A DNA stretch of 8,045 bases from Woeseia sp. (GTDB lineage: Bacteria; Pseudomonadota; Gammaproteobacteria; Steroidobacterales; Woeseiaceae), in the NCBI GenBank assembly GCA_018701055.1, contig JABIUH010000194.1, positions 1 through 8,045 of the forward strand, given 5' to 3'. A model generated the notes under the pieces. That model ran no database searches and was not told the DNA's origin. It worked only from the letters and a program-made list of their open reading frames with translations. Positions 1 through 6,205 of this stretch are shown in pieces. The position numbers and the translations under genes were made by a program. Numbering within the stretch: position 1 is the first letter of the stretch; each line of letters begins with the position of its first letter.

Positions 1-1257
1 TTGCGGATACAGTTCGCGCCCAAGGCCTTCAATGTTGAATAAGGTCTTTTGCAGCAAGATGAGCTGTGGCTGAATCTCCATATCAAAGCGCCGTGCGGTC
101 TCGAACAAACGCAGCATGACTTGGGCGAACGAAATTTCACTGAGTGGTTTATTGAATATCGGTTCGCAAACTGAGCGAATTGAAGATTCCAGCTCATCAA
201 TTCTTGTGCCAGGTGGAACCCATCCCGAATCAATGTGAAGTTTGGCGATGCGATGGTAGTCGCGGTCGAAAAAAGCCAGGAAGTTTCCGGCGAGATATTT
301 CTGATCAGTAGGGCTTAAAGTTCCGACAATGCCGAAATCCACAGCCGCATACTTGGGTTTTTCAGGATCCTCCAGCGTGACAAAAATATTGCCGGGATGC
401 ATGTCTGCGTGGAAAAAATTGTGGCGGAAGACCTGCGTGAAAAATATCTCAACGCCGTTTTCGGCTAACGCCTGAATGTTTGCACCGGCGTCCCTCAGCG
501 TATCCATATCGCTGATCGGCGTGCCGAAAATTCTCTCCTGAACTAATACCTCGGGTCGGCTGTAATCCCAATAAACATCGGGGACGTACAGAAGCTCAGA
601 TCCTTCGAAATTTCGTTTTAGTTGCGCGGTGTTTGCGCCTTCACGCGCGAGATCTAACTCATCAATGATGGTCTTTTCGTACTCGGCCACGATCTCCAGG
701 GGACGCAGGCGCTTGCTCAGTGACCAGTACTTGTCTGCGAGCCTAGCAATGGCAAACATGACATCCAGGTCACGTTCGATCAGTTTGCGTACGCCGGGAC
801 GCAACAACTTAACGATGACTTCTTTGCCGTCCTGCAGCGCTGCTGTGTGCACCTGAGCAACAGAGGCAGCAGCAAACGGTTCGACGTCGAATCGAGCAAA
901 TACGTCGTGAACCGATTTTCCGTAAATACCATCAAGAATGGCGATGGCTTCTTCCGCTGGAAACGGCGGAACTCTGTCTTGGAGTTTTGCCAGTTCGTCA
1001 GCGACATCCGTTGGTAACAAGTCGCGTCGCGTTGATATCGCCTGACCAAATTTCACAAAGATCGGTCCGAGTTCGATCAGCGCCAATCGAATTCGCTTGC
1101 CAAGGGGTTCGGACACATCTTTGGCGCGCGGGAAAAAATAGAACACAAAGCGCAAAGGCCGCAATAGGTGTGTCTGCGTAATGATCTCATCGAGCCCGTA
1201 GCGCACGAGAACGCGCTGGATATTGATCAAGCGCAACAAGGTCTTTCTGCGCATCAT
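1..1257 (-). CDS. ubiB: UbiB, ubiquinone biosynthesis atypical kinase/ATPase (C-terminus beyond window)
   Basis: The frame is open from an ATG at 1257 to the left edge and gives 419 residues. The protein I remember from E. coli has about 546, so roughly the last 125, including the C-terminal membrane anchor, lie outside. UbiB belongs to the ABC1/ADCK/UbiB protein-kinase-like family. It is needed for aerobic coenzyme Q synthesis, probably through ATPase activity at the membrane rather than as a classical kinase. Visible family marks are the KxGQ motif (KFGQ, 69-72), the alanine-rich nucleotide loop AAASVAQVH (129-137), the VAIK-type lysine K150, the catalytic stretch HADMHPGN (283-290) and the metal-binding DFG (307-309). 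An ATGATG pair begins the gene; the first is used here. It starts 3 bases after the ubiJ stop, so translation is probably coupled. Identity is very secure. Confidence 0.97.
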   Translation of the reverse strand, partial: MMRRKTLLRLINIQRVLVRYGLDEIITQTHLLRPLRFVFYFFPRAKDVSEPLGKRIRLALIELGPIFVKFGQAISTRRDLLPTDVADELAKLQDRVPPFPAEEAIAILDGIYGKSVHDVFARFDVEPFAAASVAQVHTAALQDGKEVIVKLLRPGVRKLIERDLDVMFAIARLADKYWSLSKRLRPLEIVAEYEKTIIDELDLAREGANTAQLKRNFEGSELLYVPDVYWDYSRPEVLVQERIFGTPISDMDTLRDAGANIQALAENGVEIFFTQVFRHNFFHADMHPGNIFVTLEDPEKPKYAAVDFGIVGTLSPTDQKYLAGNFLAFFDRDYHRIAKLHIDSGWVPPGTRIDELESSIRSVCEPIFNKPLSEISFAQVMLRLFETARRFDMEIQPQLILLQKTLFNIEGLGRELYPQ

Positions 1258-1260
1258 GAG

Positions 1261-1884
1261 CTAAATGACCTTATCAGCTTCGTGTTGCGCAAGAATTTTC
1301 CGCATGCGCGCGTCGAGACGGGCAACGTCGTCACGGAGCGTACCGACCTGGCGCCGAAAACCATCGATCTCATCACGCGTTGGTACCGCCTGGCTTTCTT
1401 CCTGCAAAAATTCAGAAACATTCTGCGACATGGTTTCATGTGCGTTTTGGCGCCAGGCACTGAACCCCCGGAAAAGCTCGCCCAGGCCATGTGCTGCGGC
1501 ATCTCCTATGGCGGTGGACAGTTCTTCTTCGACGTCAGGTTTACCGTAGGCAAGCAACTTTTGAAAATCCTGGGCAACCAGTGCGTCGCCGCTAATATCG
1601 ATTTCGCCGTGACGAATGGCTGCCTCACCAGATGGTCCGCTGAGTTTTGCTAGTGAGATTAACGATCCGGATACGACCACATCCGGGTCATCGATATGAT
1701 CGCTGGAAAGGTCAATCAGCTCGTCATTAACCACCAAATAGACCGCTAGCGTCGTGTCTTTGACACGCACCGCCATGACACGGTCGGACAGTTTTTTACA
1801 GAGTTCACGAGCGGGCGTTTTTGCCTGAATTTGGCGATTGATCATCGCGGTGACCGGGCGCAACAATGGTTCGAGCGAACTCAT
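1261..1884 (-). CDS. ubiJ: UbiJ, SCP2-domain ubiquinone biosynthesis accessory factor
   Basis: The product has 207 residues; E. coli UbiJ is about 201. UbiJ is a soluble accessory protein of the Ubi metabolon that binds polyprenyl lipid through an N-terminal SCP2 sterol-carrier-like domain and presents intermediates to the late hydroxylases and methylases. The SCP2-like region covers about residues 10-115, with the conserved run GEIDISGDALVAQDFQKLL (93-111). Next comes the typical segment IGDAAAHGLGEL (126-137). The C-terminus (about 165-205) is charged and heptad-like, as expected of a short coiled coil. The ATG at 1884 directly abuts the ubiE stop, and an AGGA lies within the last ubiE codons, so ubiE translation should feed ubiJ. 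Context between ubiE and ubiB confirms the assignment. Confidence 0.94.
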   Translation of the reverse strand: MSSLEPLLRPVTAMINRQIQAKTPARELCKKLSDRVMAVRVKDTTLAVYLVVNDELIDLSSDHIDDPDVVVSGSLISLAKLSGPSGEAAIRHGEIDISGDALVAQDFQKLLAYGKPDVEEELSTAIGDAAAHGLGELFRGFSAWRQNAHETMSQNVSEFLQEESQAVPTRDEIDGFRRQVGTLRDDVARLDARMRKILAQHEADKVI

Positions 1885-2628
1885 CTAAATCCTATAGCCG
1901 ATGTGCAGTGCGACGATGCCGCCAGCAAGGTTGTGAAAACGGCATTGTTCGAACCCCGCATCCTGCATCATCGTCAGCAATGTCTCCTGATTAGGATGCA
2001 TGCGAATAGATTCAGCTAAATACTGATAACTCGTTTCGTCGTTAGCGATCAATTTGCCAAGCATGGGCAAGATTTTGAATGAATATGCATCGTATGCAGG
2101 TCTTAGTGCCGTTGCGGGTTCCGAAAACTCGAGAATCATGGCCTTGCCGCCAGGTTTTAGTGTGCCTAGCATTGAGCGTAGCGCAGCTTGTTTATCGGTT
2201 ACGTTGCGCAGGCCGAAGGCGATTGTGATGCAGTCAAAACTGCCTTTACCGAACGGAAGATTCTCCGCATTGACCTGAACGATGGATAGATTGCCAGCAA
2301 TTCCAGCATTTGTCAGACGTCGCCGACCTTCTTTCAACATTGCTGCATTAATATCGGCGAGAACTACCTGACCGCTACTACCCACTTGCCGTGAAAAGAC
2401 TTTTGCTAAGTCACCAGTGCCGCCGGCGAGGTCGAGTACGGACTGGCCACGCTTAATCGATGCTTGTTCGACAGTGAAGCGTTTCCAAAGCCGGTGTAAG
2501 CCACCCGACATCAAATCATTCATCAGGTCGTAGTTGCTGGCGACTGAATCAAACACATCACGGACCCTGCCAGCTTTGTCTTTGCTAGCGACCGTTTCGT
2601 AACCGAAATGTGTGGTGTCATCTGTCAT
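1885..2628 (-). CDS. ubiE: UbiE, ubiquinone/menaquinone C-methyltransferase
   Basis: The product has 247 residues (E. coli about 251) and is an S-adenosylmethionine-dependent class I methyltransferase. It adds the ring C-methyl in ubiquinone synthesis, and the matching step of menaquinone synthesis where that pathway exists. Motif I for SAM binding is VLDLAGGTGD (64-73). The UbiE signature YDLMNDLMSGGLHRLW covers 33-48, the acidic SAM-ribose residue is in VLADIN (89-94), and RNVTD (141-145) and LKPGG (157-161) are also typical. The C-terminus, AGGIVALHIGYRI, closely follows E. coli. The frame stays open upstream to 2757. The start at 2628 was chosen because the family's N-terminus (TTHFGYETV) begins there and the longer version would overlap the upstream gene. 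No clear Shine-Dalgarno precedes it. It lies 29 bases after the DUF971 stop. Confidence 0.96.
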   Translation of the reverse strand: MTDDTTHFGYETVASKDKAGRVRDVFDSVASNYDLMNDLMSGGLHRLWKRFTVEQASIKRGQSVLDLAGGTGDLAKVFSRQVGSSGQVVLADINAAMLKEGRRRLTNAGIAGNLSIVQVNAENLPFGKGSFDCITIAFGLRNVTDKQAALRSMLGTLKPGGKAMILEFSEPATALRPAYDAYSFKILPMLGKLIANDETSYQYLAESIRMHPNQETLLTMMQDAGFEQCRFHNLAGGIVALHIGYRI

Positions 2629-2657
2629 CGATCGCGGCTTGATTGACCCATTGAATT

Positions 2658-3017
2658 TTAGGCCGGCTTGCGAGGATACCCTGCTGCAGTCAGGCGGTCG
2701 AGATATGACTGCCAAAGTCGTGGCCGATCTTTTCCGAGTTCGTAGAGGTATTGCCACGTATACAGGCCCGTATCGTGACCGTCGTCGAAAACAATGCGAA
2801 TCGCATAGTGACCTACTGGTTGTAGCTCGGTCACGCCTACGGCTTCTTTGCCGGTTTGCAGTACCTCCTGACCAGGGCCATGACCCTTAACTTCGGCGGA
2901 AGGTGAGTGTACGCGTAGATATTCAAACGGTAGCTCAAAATGCTTGCCGTCTGAAAAATCGACATCGATCTGACGAGATTTCGTACGTAGCTTAATTTCT
3001 GTTGGTTGGTGGTCCAT
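2658..3017 (-). CDS. DUF971 protein (gamma-butyrobetaine hydroxylase-like N-terminal domain)
   Basis: This 119-residue protein consists almost entirely of one DUF971/GBBH-like N-terminal domain. That domain occurs at the N-terminus of gamma-butyrobetaine and trimethyllysine dioxygenases, and also as a stand-alone bacterial protein of uncertain function. Recognisable conserved parts are LPFEYLRVHSPSAEVKGHG (29-47) and VGHYAIRIVFDDGHDTGLYT (68-87), followed by WQYLYELG (88-95). There is no dioxygenase catalytic domain, so carnitine synthesis should not be inferred. The ATG at 3017 lies 17 bases after the hslU stop, without a strong Shine-Dalgarno. From memory, a gene of this family often sits between hslU and ubiE in gammaproteobacteria. 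The family call is firm; the cellular role is unknown. Confidence 0.9.
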   Translation of the reverse strand: MDHQPTEIKLRTKSRQIDVDFSDGKHFELPFEYLRVHSPSAEVKGHGPGQEVLQTGKEAVGVTELQPVGHYAIRIVFDDGHDTGLYTWQYLYELGKDRPRLWQSYLDRLTAAGYPRKPA

Positions 3018-3034
3018 TGCTGATTAGAGGTTCC

Positions 3035-4375
3035 CTAAAGAATGTAGCGTGAGAGGTCTTCGTTTTTAGCCAGCTCTGCCAAATGATCATCGACGTATCC
3101 GGCGTCGACTGTCACCTTTAGACCGCTTTTGTCCGATGCTTCGAACGAGACGGTTTCAAGGAGTCGTTCCATTACGGTATGCAATCGGCGCGCGCCAATA
3201 TTTTCTGTGTTCTCGTTGACCTGGAAGGCAACTTCGGCAAGTCGGCGTACGCCGCTGTCCGTAAACTCCAACCCCACGTCTTCCGTACCAATCAGCGCTG
3301 TGTACTGTGCTGTGAGCGAGGCATCCGGCTCTGTCAAAATCCGAACAAAGTCTTCAGTCGTCAAAGACTGCAGCTCGACTCGGATCGGGAATCTTCCCTG
3401 TAACTCGGGAATCAGGTCCGATGGTTTTGAGATGTGAAACGCGCCCGAAGCAATGAATAATATGTGATCCGTTTTGACCATGCCGTATTTGGTATTGATA
3501 GTTGAGCCTTCGACCAATGGCAACAGGTCACGCTGCACACCTTCCCGAGAAACGTCCGCGCCCGCGGTTTCGGAGCTGCGTGCAACTTTATCCAGCTCGT
3601 CGAGGAACACGATGCCGTGTTGCTCGACAGCTTCGAGCGCAATGGCCTTTAGCTCTTCCTCGTCCACCATCTTGGCAGCTTCCTCGTCGGTGAGGAGTCG
3701 TGCGGCATCAGCGACCTTCAACTTTTTCGTTTTTTGTCGATTGGTGCCCATGTTTTGAAACATGCCTTGAAGTTGGTTGGTCATTTCCTCCATCCCGGGA
3801 GGAGCCATGATTTCTACGCCAACCGGCATCGCCTGAACTTCAATTTCGACTTCTTTGTCGTCGAGTTTTCCTTCGCGCAACATCTTGCGAAATTTCTGTC
3901 GCGTATCGCTGTCTCGATTGTCGGTTTCGCTAACCGAGGTGAAACCGGTTGAGGCTGACGGTGGTGGCAGCAGGGCATCCAATATCCGCTCCTCAGCCGC
4001 ATCTTCTGCGCGAGCGCTGACCTTGGCCATCTCCGTTTCACGGGTCATTTTGATGGCAATATCCACAAGGTCGCGAATGATGCTGTCGACTTCGCGTCCG
4101 ACATAACCAACTTCAGTGAATTTGCTGGCCTCAACTTTGATAAACGGTGCTTTGGCTAATTTTGCGAGGCGCCGTGAGATTTCGGTTTTACCAACGCCTG
4201 TGGGCCCGATCATTAAGATGTTTTTTGGCGTAATTTCGCCACGCAATGGTTCGCTGATCTGCACGCGGCGCCACCGATTTCGTAACGCGATGGCGACAGA
4301 GCGTTTTGCGTCATCCTGACCAACGATATGTTTGTCCAATTCCTGGACGATTTCTCTGGGTGTCATCTGGGACAT
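3035..4375 (-). CDS. hslU: HslU, ATPase/unfoldase subunit of the HslUV protease
   Basis: This 446-residue AAA+ (Clp/Hsp100 family) protein is close in length to E. coli HslU (443). It forms a hexameric ring that unfolds substrates using ATP and feeds them into the HslV peptidase in the cytoplasm. In order: the N-domain opening TPREIVQELDKHIVGQD (5-21), Walker A GPTGVGKT (57-64), pore loop GYVG (90-93), and an intermediate domain at about 110-245 with GVEIMAPPGMEEMT (186-199). Walker B IVFLDE (255-260), the probable arginine finger R328 in ELQGRFP and sensor II GARRLHT (394-400) follow. The C-terminus DLSRYIL, the part that inserts into HslV, is intact. All key residues are present. A modest GGAAA precedes the ATG. 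Only 17 bases of leader separate the start from the edge of a 263-bp inserted element, so its usual close link with hslV is broken. Confidence 0.98.
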   Translation of the reverse strand: MSQMTPREIVQELDKHIVGQDDAKRSVAIALRNRWRRVQISEPLRGEITPKNILMIGPTGVGKTEISRRLAKLAKAPFIKVEASKFTEVGYVGREVDSIIRDLVDIAIKMTRETEMAKVSARAEDAAEERILDALLPPPSASTGFTSVSETDNRDSDTRQKFRKMLREGKLDDKEVEIEVQAMPVGVEIMAPPGMEEMTNQLQGMFQNMGTNRQKTKKLKVADAARLLTDEEAAKMVDEEELKAIALEAVEQHGIVFLDELDKVARSSETAGADVSREGVQRDLLPLVEGSTINTKYGMVKTDHILFIASGAFHISKPSDLIPELQGRFPIRVELQSLTTEDFVRILTEPDASLTAQYTALIGTEDVGLEFTDSGVRRLAEVAFQVNENTENIGARRLHTVMERLLETVSFEASDKSGLKVTVDAGYVDDHLAELAKNEDLSRYIL

Positions 4376-4392
4376 GAGGGTTTCCGTTACTA

Positions 4393-4426
4393 GTGGTCCA
4401 ACAAGGGTGGTTTGATGGGTTCAGCG
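4393..4426 (+). repeat. Left terminal inverted repeat (34 bp)
   Basis: These 34 bases are the exact reverse complement of 4622-4655. The match stops at base 4427, where an internal inverted repeat begins at once (sharing base 4426). The outer end is 17 bases upstream of the hslU start codon. Confidence 0.9.
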
Positions 4427-4621
4427 CTATCCGGACGATTCAAGACATAGCGCAGTCTGCCGTGAATGGCGAGTCCTTTACAAGGGCTGCAACGCCGTAT
4501 TGGATCGTCCGGATAGCTCCCTTCGGGCGAGTCGTGAAGCGGTCGTCCGCGGTGTTGGGCCTCTTGGCAAGGACTAGCCATTGCCGGCGAGATCCGCCTA
4601 GCGGCCAACCGCTTCACAACT

Positions 4622-4655
4622 CGCTGAACCCATCAAACCACCCTTGTTGGACCAC
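4622..4655 (-). repeat. Right terminal inverted repeat (34 bp), overlapping the hslV 3' end
   Basis: These bases are the exact reverse complement of 4393-4426. Read on the minus strand, the repeat begins inside a glycine codon of hslV (4654-4656). It contains the last six sense codons (GPTRVV) and the TGA stop at 4633-4635. Confidence 0.9.
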
Positions 4656-5193
4656 CGGTCTGAGGTAATTCTTCGACCACAATATTTTGATTGGTAAATA
4701 CGCAAATATCACCTGCAATTAGCAGGGCTTTTTCGGCAATAGTGCGCGCATCAAGTTCGGTGTTTTGCAGTAGCGCAAGAGCAGCCGATTGGGCAAATGG
4801 CCCACCTGACCCGATGGCCATTAGGTTATTTTCCGGTTCAATGACGTCACCGTTGCCGGAAATAATGAGAGACGTTTCCTCATCTGCGACACACAATAGT
4901 GCTTCCAAGCGTCGCAAACGTCGGTCGGTTCGCCAGTCTTTGGCGAGCTCAATCGCGGCGCGAGTCAGATTGCCGTATTGCTCAAGTTTGGACTCGAATA
5001 GTTCAAACAACGTAAATGCGTCAGCTGTGCCGCCAGCAAAGCCTGCGATGACCCGCCCGTCTGCCAGCCGTCGGACCTTGCGAGCATTTCCTTTCATCAC
5101 GGTATTGCCCATGCTGACCTGACCATCGCCCGCGATGGCGACCTTGCCGTCGCGGCGCACTGAGACGATGGTTGTCCCTCTATATTGTTCCAT
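4633..5193 (-). CDS. hslV: HslV, threonine peptidase subunit of the HslUV protease
   Basis: The product has 186 residues; E. coli HslV is about 176. HslV is a proteasome-beta-like N-terminal-nucleophile protease that forms two stacked hexamers and degrades chains delivered by HslU. The catalytic threonine is T7 in TTIVSVRRDG, so the six residues MEQYRG must be removed to expose it. Counting T7 as 1, Asp17 (D23) and Lys33 (K39) of the active site are present, as are MKGNARKVRRL (33-43), GFAGGTADAFTLFELFE (51-67) and the GSGGPFAQ loop (128-135). The ATG at 5193 is supported by an AGGAAG seven bases upstream; the frame extends to 5499 but that part is unrelated to HslV. The C-terminus is odd: after VVEELPQTGG the remaining residues and the stop come from the terminal repeat of the inserted element. 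Confidence 0.97.
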   Translation of the reverse strand: MEQYRGTTIVSVRRDGKVAIAGDGQVSMGNTVMKGNARKVRRLADGRVIAGFAGGTADAFTLFELFESKLEQYGNLTRAAIELAKDWRTDRRLRRLEALLCVADEETSLIISGNGDVIEPENNLMAIGSGGPFAQSAALALLQNTELDARTIAEKALLIAGDICVFTNQNIVVEELPQTGGPTRVV

Positions 5194-5200
5194 TGAACTG

Positions 5201-5206
5201 CTTCCT
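5201..5206 (-). promoter_or_regulatory. Ribosome binding site of hslV (AGGAAG)
   Basis: On the minus strand AGGAAG lies seven bases before the ATG at 5193. It settles the start against the in-frame but non-homologous upstream extension. Confidence 0.7.
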
Positions 5207-5218
5207 GATTTGTCGGGG

Positions 5219-5259
5219 TCGAAATCGGGGTCAGAGTATGACTCTGACTCCGATTTCGA
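5219..5259. repeat. REP-like 41-bp palindrome between xerC and hslV
   Basis: Two 19-base arms (5219-5237 and 5241-5259) are inverted copies with one mismatch, separated by a 3-base loop. Such a stem would be very stable in RNA or single-stranded DNA. One arm reads TCGAAATCGGGGTCAGAGT, and its TCGGGGTC core occurs a second time directly upstream (5213-5220 and 5225-5232). From memory, palindromes with a GGGGTCAGA core are common around REP-associated tyrosine transposase genes in proteobacteria, so a mobilised REP-type unit is plausible. Neither strand has a run of T after the stem, so a classical intrinsic terminator is unlikely. It lies in the 100-base gap upstream of hslV, where it could affect the xerC-hslV transcript. 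Confidence 0.75.
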
Positions 5260-5293
5260 ATCCAGGTTCTTTTGTTTTGAGCCAGCCGCTACG

Positions 5294-6202
5294 CTAACGC
5301 TTGTTCTTGATTCGTGCTCGAGGGTGAGTTTGGTCGTATATCTGGGCCAGATGCTGGAAGTCAAGGTGTGTGTACACCTGAGTTGTACTGATGTTCGCGT
5401 GGCCGAGTAATTCTTGCACCCCTCGCAGGTCGTGACTGGACTCCAATAGGTGGGTCGCGAAGGAATGCCGAAAGAGATGTGGGTACACGCGGATGTCAAT
5501 GCCCTGCTTTTTGGCCCAATGGTCCACGCGTGCCTGCACGGAGCGTGGACTTATGCGCGTGCCGCGATTGCTGACGAATAGCGCCGTTTCATCCGCGCCG
5601 GCTAAGGCAGGACGTTCTTTCAACCAAGCCGTCACCGCTTCAAGGGCGAAGCGTCCAACCGGGATGATGCGGTCTTTGCCACCCTTGCCTGTGACCGCTA
5701 CGGTCGCGTCGGCTCGGTCTACGTCGCCGAGGTTAAGACCCGTGAGCTCCGCTAAGCGCAGCCCGGAGGAGTACAAAAGCTCAAGAATGGCTCGATCCCG
5801 GGCGACCAACGGGCCTTCACCTTTGATATCCAGGAGTCTGGCCATTCGGTCGGCATCGAGATTTTCCGGCAGGCGTTTACCCGCTTTGGGTGCTCGGATC
5901 TCCAGCACCGGGTTCTTCTTGACGTGTCGCTCGCGGAGTAGATAGCGGAAAAACGTACGGGCAGCCGATAATTGCCGTTGGATGCTGCGTGAGGATAGGC
6001 CGCGTCGATAGGTTTGAGCGGCGAATGCACGGATGTGATCGTCGTTGAGGCTCTCCCAGCGCGGCAGGCTTTGCTCGTCGCAGTACTTCGCCAACCCGCT
6101 AAGGTCGCGCCGGTAATGCTTGCAGGTCAGGTCGGAAAGCCTGCGCTCGTACGCCAAGTGTCGTACGAATCTTTCTATCCAGGCTGATTCGGCATCGAGC
6201 AC
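5294..6202 (-). CDS. xerC: XerC, tyrosine site-specific recombinase
   Basis: The product has 302 residues (E. coli XerC about 298). With XerD it acts at the dif site to turn chromosome dimers into monomers before division. The N-terminal SAM-like DNA-binding domain covers about residues 5-90, with the family stretch YRRGLSSRSIQRQLSA (65-80). The catalytic domain holds all six residues: R149 (SGLRLAEL), K173 (TGKGGKDR), H242 and R245 (HLFRHSFATHLL), H268 (LLGHANISTTQ) and nucleophile Y277 (VYTHLD). XerC rather than XerD is favoured by the C-terminus DFQHLAQIYDQTHPRA, close to E. coli XerC, and by DUF484 next door. The start at 6202 is GTG, 3 bases after the DUF484 stop, with no good Shine-Dalgarno; translational coupling is likely. 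Confidence 0.96.
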   Translation of the reverse strand: MLDAESAWIERFVRHLAYERRLSDLTCKHYRRDLSGLAKYCDEQSLPRWESLNDDHIRAFAAQTYRRGLSSRSIQRQLSAARTFFRYLLRERHVKKNPVLEIRAPKAGKRLPENLDADRMARLLDIKGEGPLVARDRAILELLYSSGLRLAELTGLNLGDVDRADATVAVTGKGGKDRIIPVGRFALEAVTAWLKERPALAGADETALFVSNRGTRISPRSVQARVDHWAKKQGIDIRVYPHLFRHSFATHLLESSHDLRGVQELLGHANISTTQVYTHLDFQHLAQIYDQTHPRARIKNKR

Positions 6203-6205
6203 GGC

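Larger units (their letters stand above)
4393..4655. mobile_element. 263-bp MITE-like element with perfect 34-bp terminal inverted repeats
   Basis: The segment begins and ends with identical 34-base inverted repeats (4393-4426 and 4622-4655) whose outer end reads GTGGTCCAACAAGGGTGG. It lies between hslV and hslU, genes usually only a few bases apart. Further inverted pairs occur inside: a perfect 14-base pair (4426-4439 with 4504-4517), a 16/19 pair (4460-4478 with 4569-4587) and a 16/17 pair (4527-4543 with 4608-4624). Frames crossing it are short, have no recognisable domain and read through the repeats, so no transposase is encoded. The best explanation is a non-autonomous transposable element moved in trans. 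No clear target-site duplication is visible in the immediate flanks. The exact borders are therefore those of the repeats, and a structured regulatory or RNA-forming repeat is an alternative. Confidence 0.68.

Noticed and set aside
1168..1653. Plus-strand frame of about 160 codons opposite ubiJ and the start of ubiB
   Set aside because: It is the antisense shadow of ubiJ and ubiB, which are clearly coding, and has no known domain.
2629..2757. Upstream extension of UbiE to the ATG at 2757
   Set aside because: It overlaps the DUF971 gene by 100 bases, and the extra residues do not resemble the family N-terminus.
4393..4655. Integron attC site, since the ends contain GTCCAAC and GTTGGAC, which fit the core-site patterns
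   Set aside because: The element is longer than usual attC sites, its arms pair perfectly without extrahelical bases, and no integrase or cassette array is present. The match follows easily from any inverted repeat.
4390..4668. Short frames on both strands across the 263-bp element, including one of about 90 codons starting at the left repeat on the plus strand
   Set aside because: They read through both terminal repeats, start from weak codons without a ribosome binding site, and show no recognisable domain or plausible protein-like composition.
4691..5122. Plus-strand frame of about 140 codons opposite hslV
   Set aside because: It lies entirely antisense to the strongly conserved hslV; its serine- and arginine-rich composition is typical of antisense frames.
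5219..5259. Intrinsic terminator for xerC or a sigma-32 heat-shock promoter for hslV (a CCCCGATTT resembles the -10)
   Set aside because: No T tract follows the stem on either strand, and no CTTGAAA-like -35 is found at suitable distance. The resemblance comes from the palindrome arm.
5194..5499. A longer HslV start, extending the frame by about 100 residues
   Set aside because: The extension runs antiparallel through the palindrome and over the xerC 3' end, has no homology to HslV, and would bury the catalytic threonine. A good AGGAAG supports 5193.
5493..5945. Plus-strand frame of 150 codons opposite xerC
   Set aside because: It is the antisense shadow of xerC with no domain of its own.
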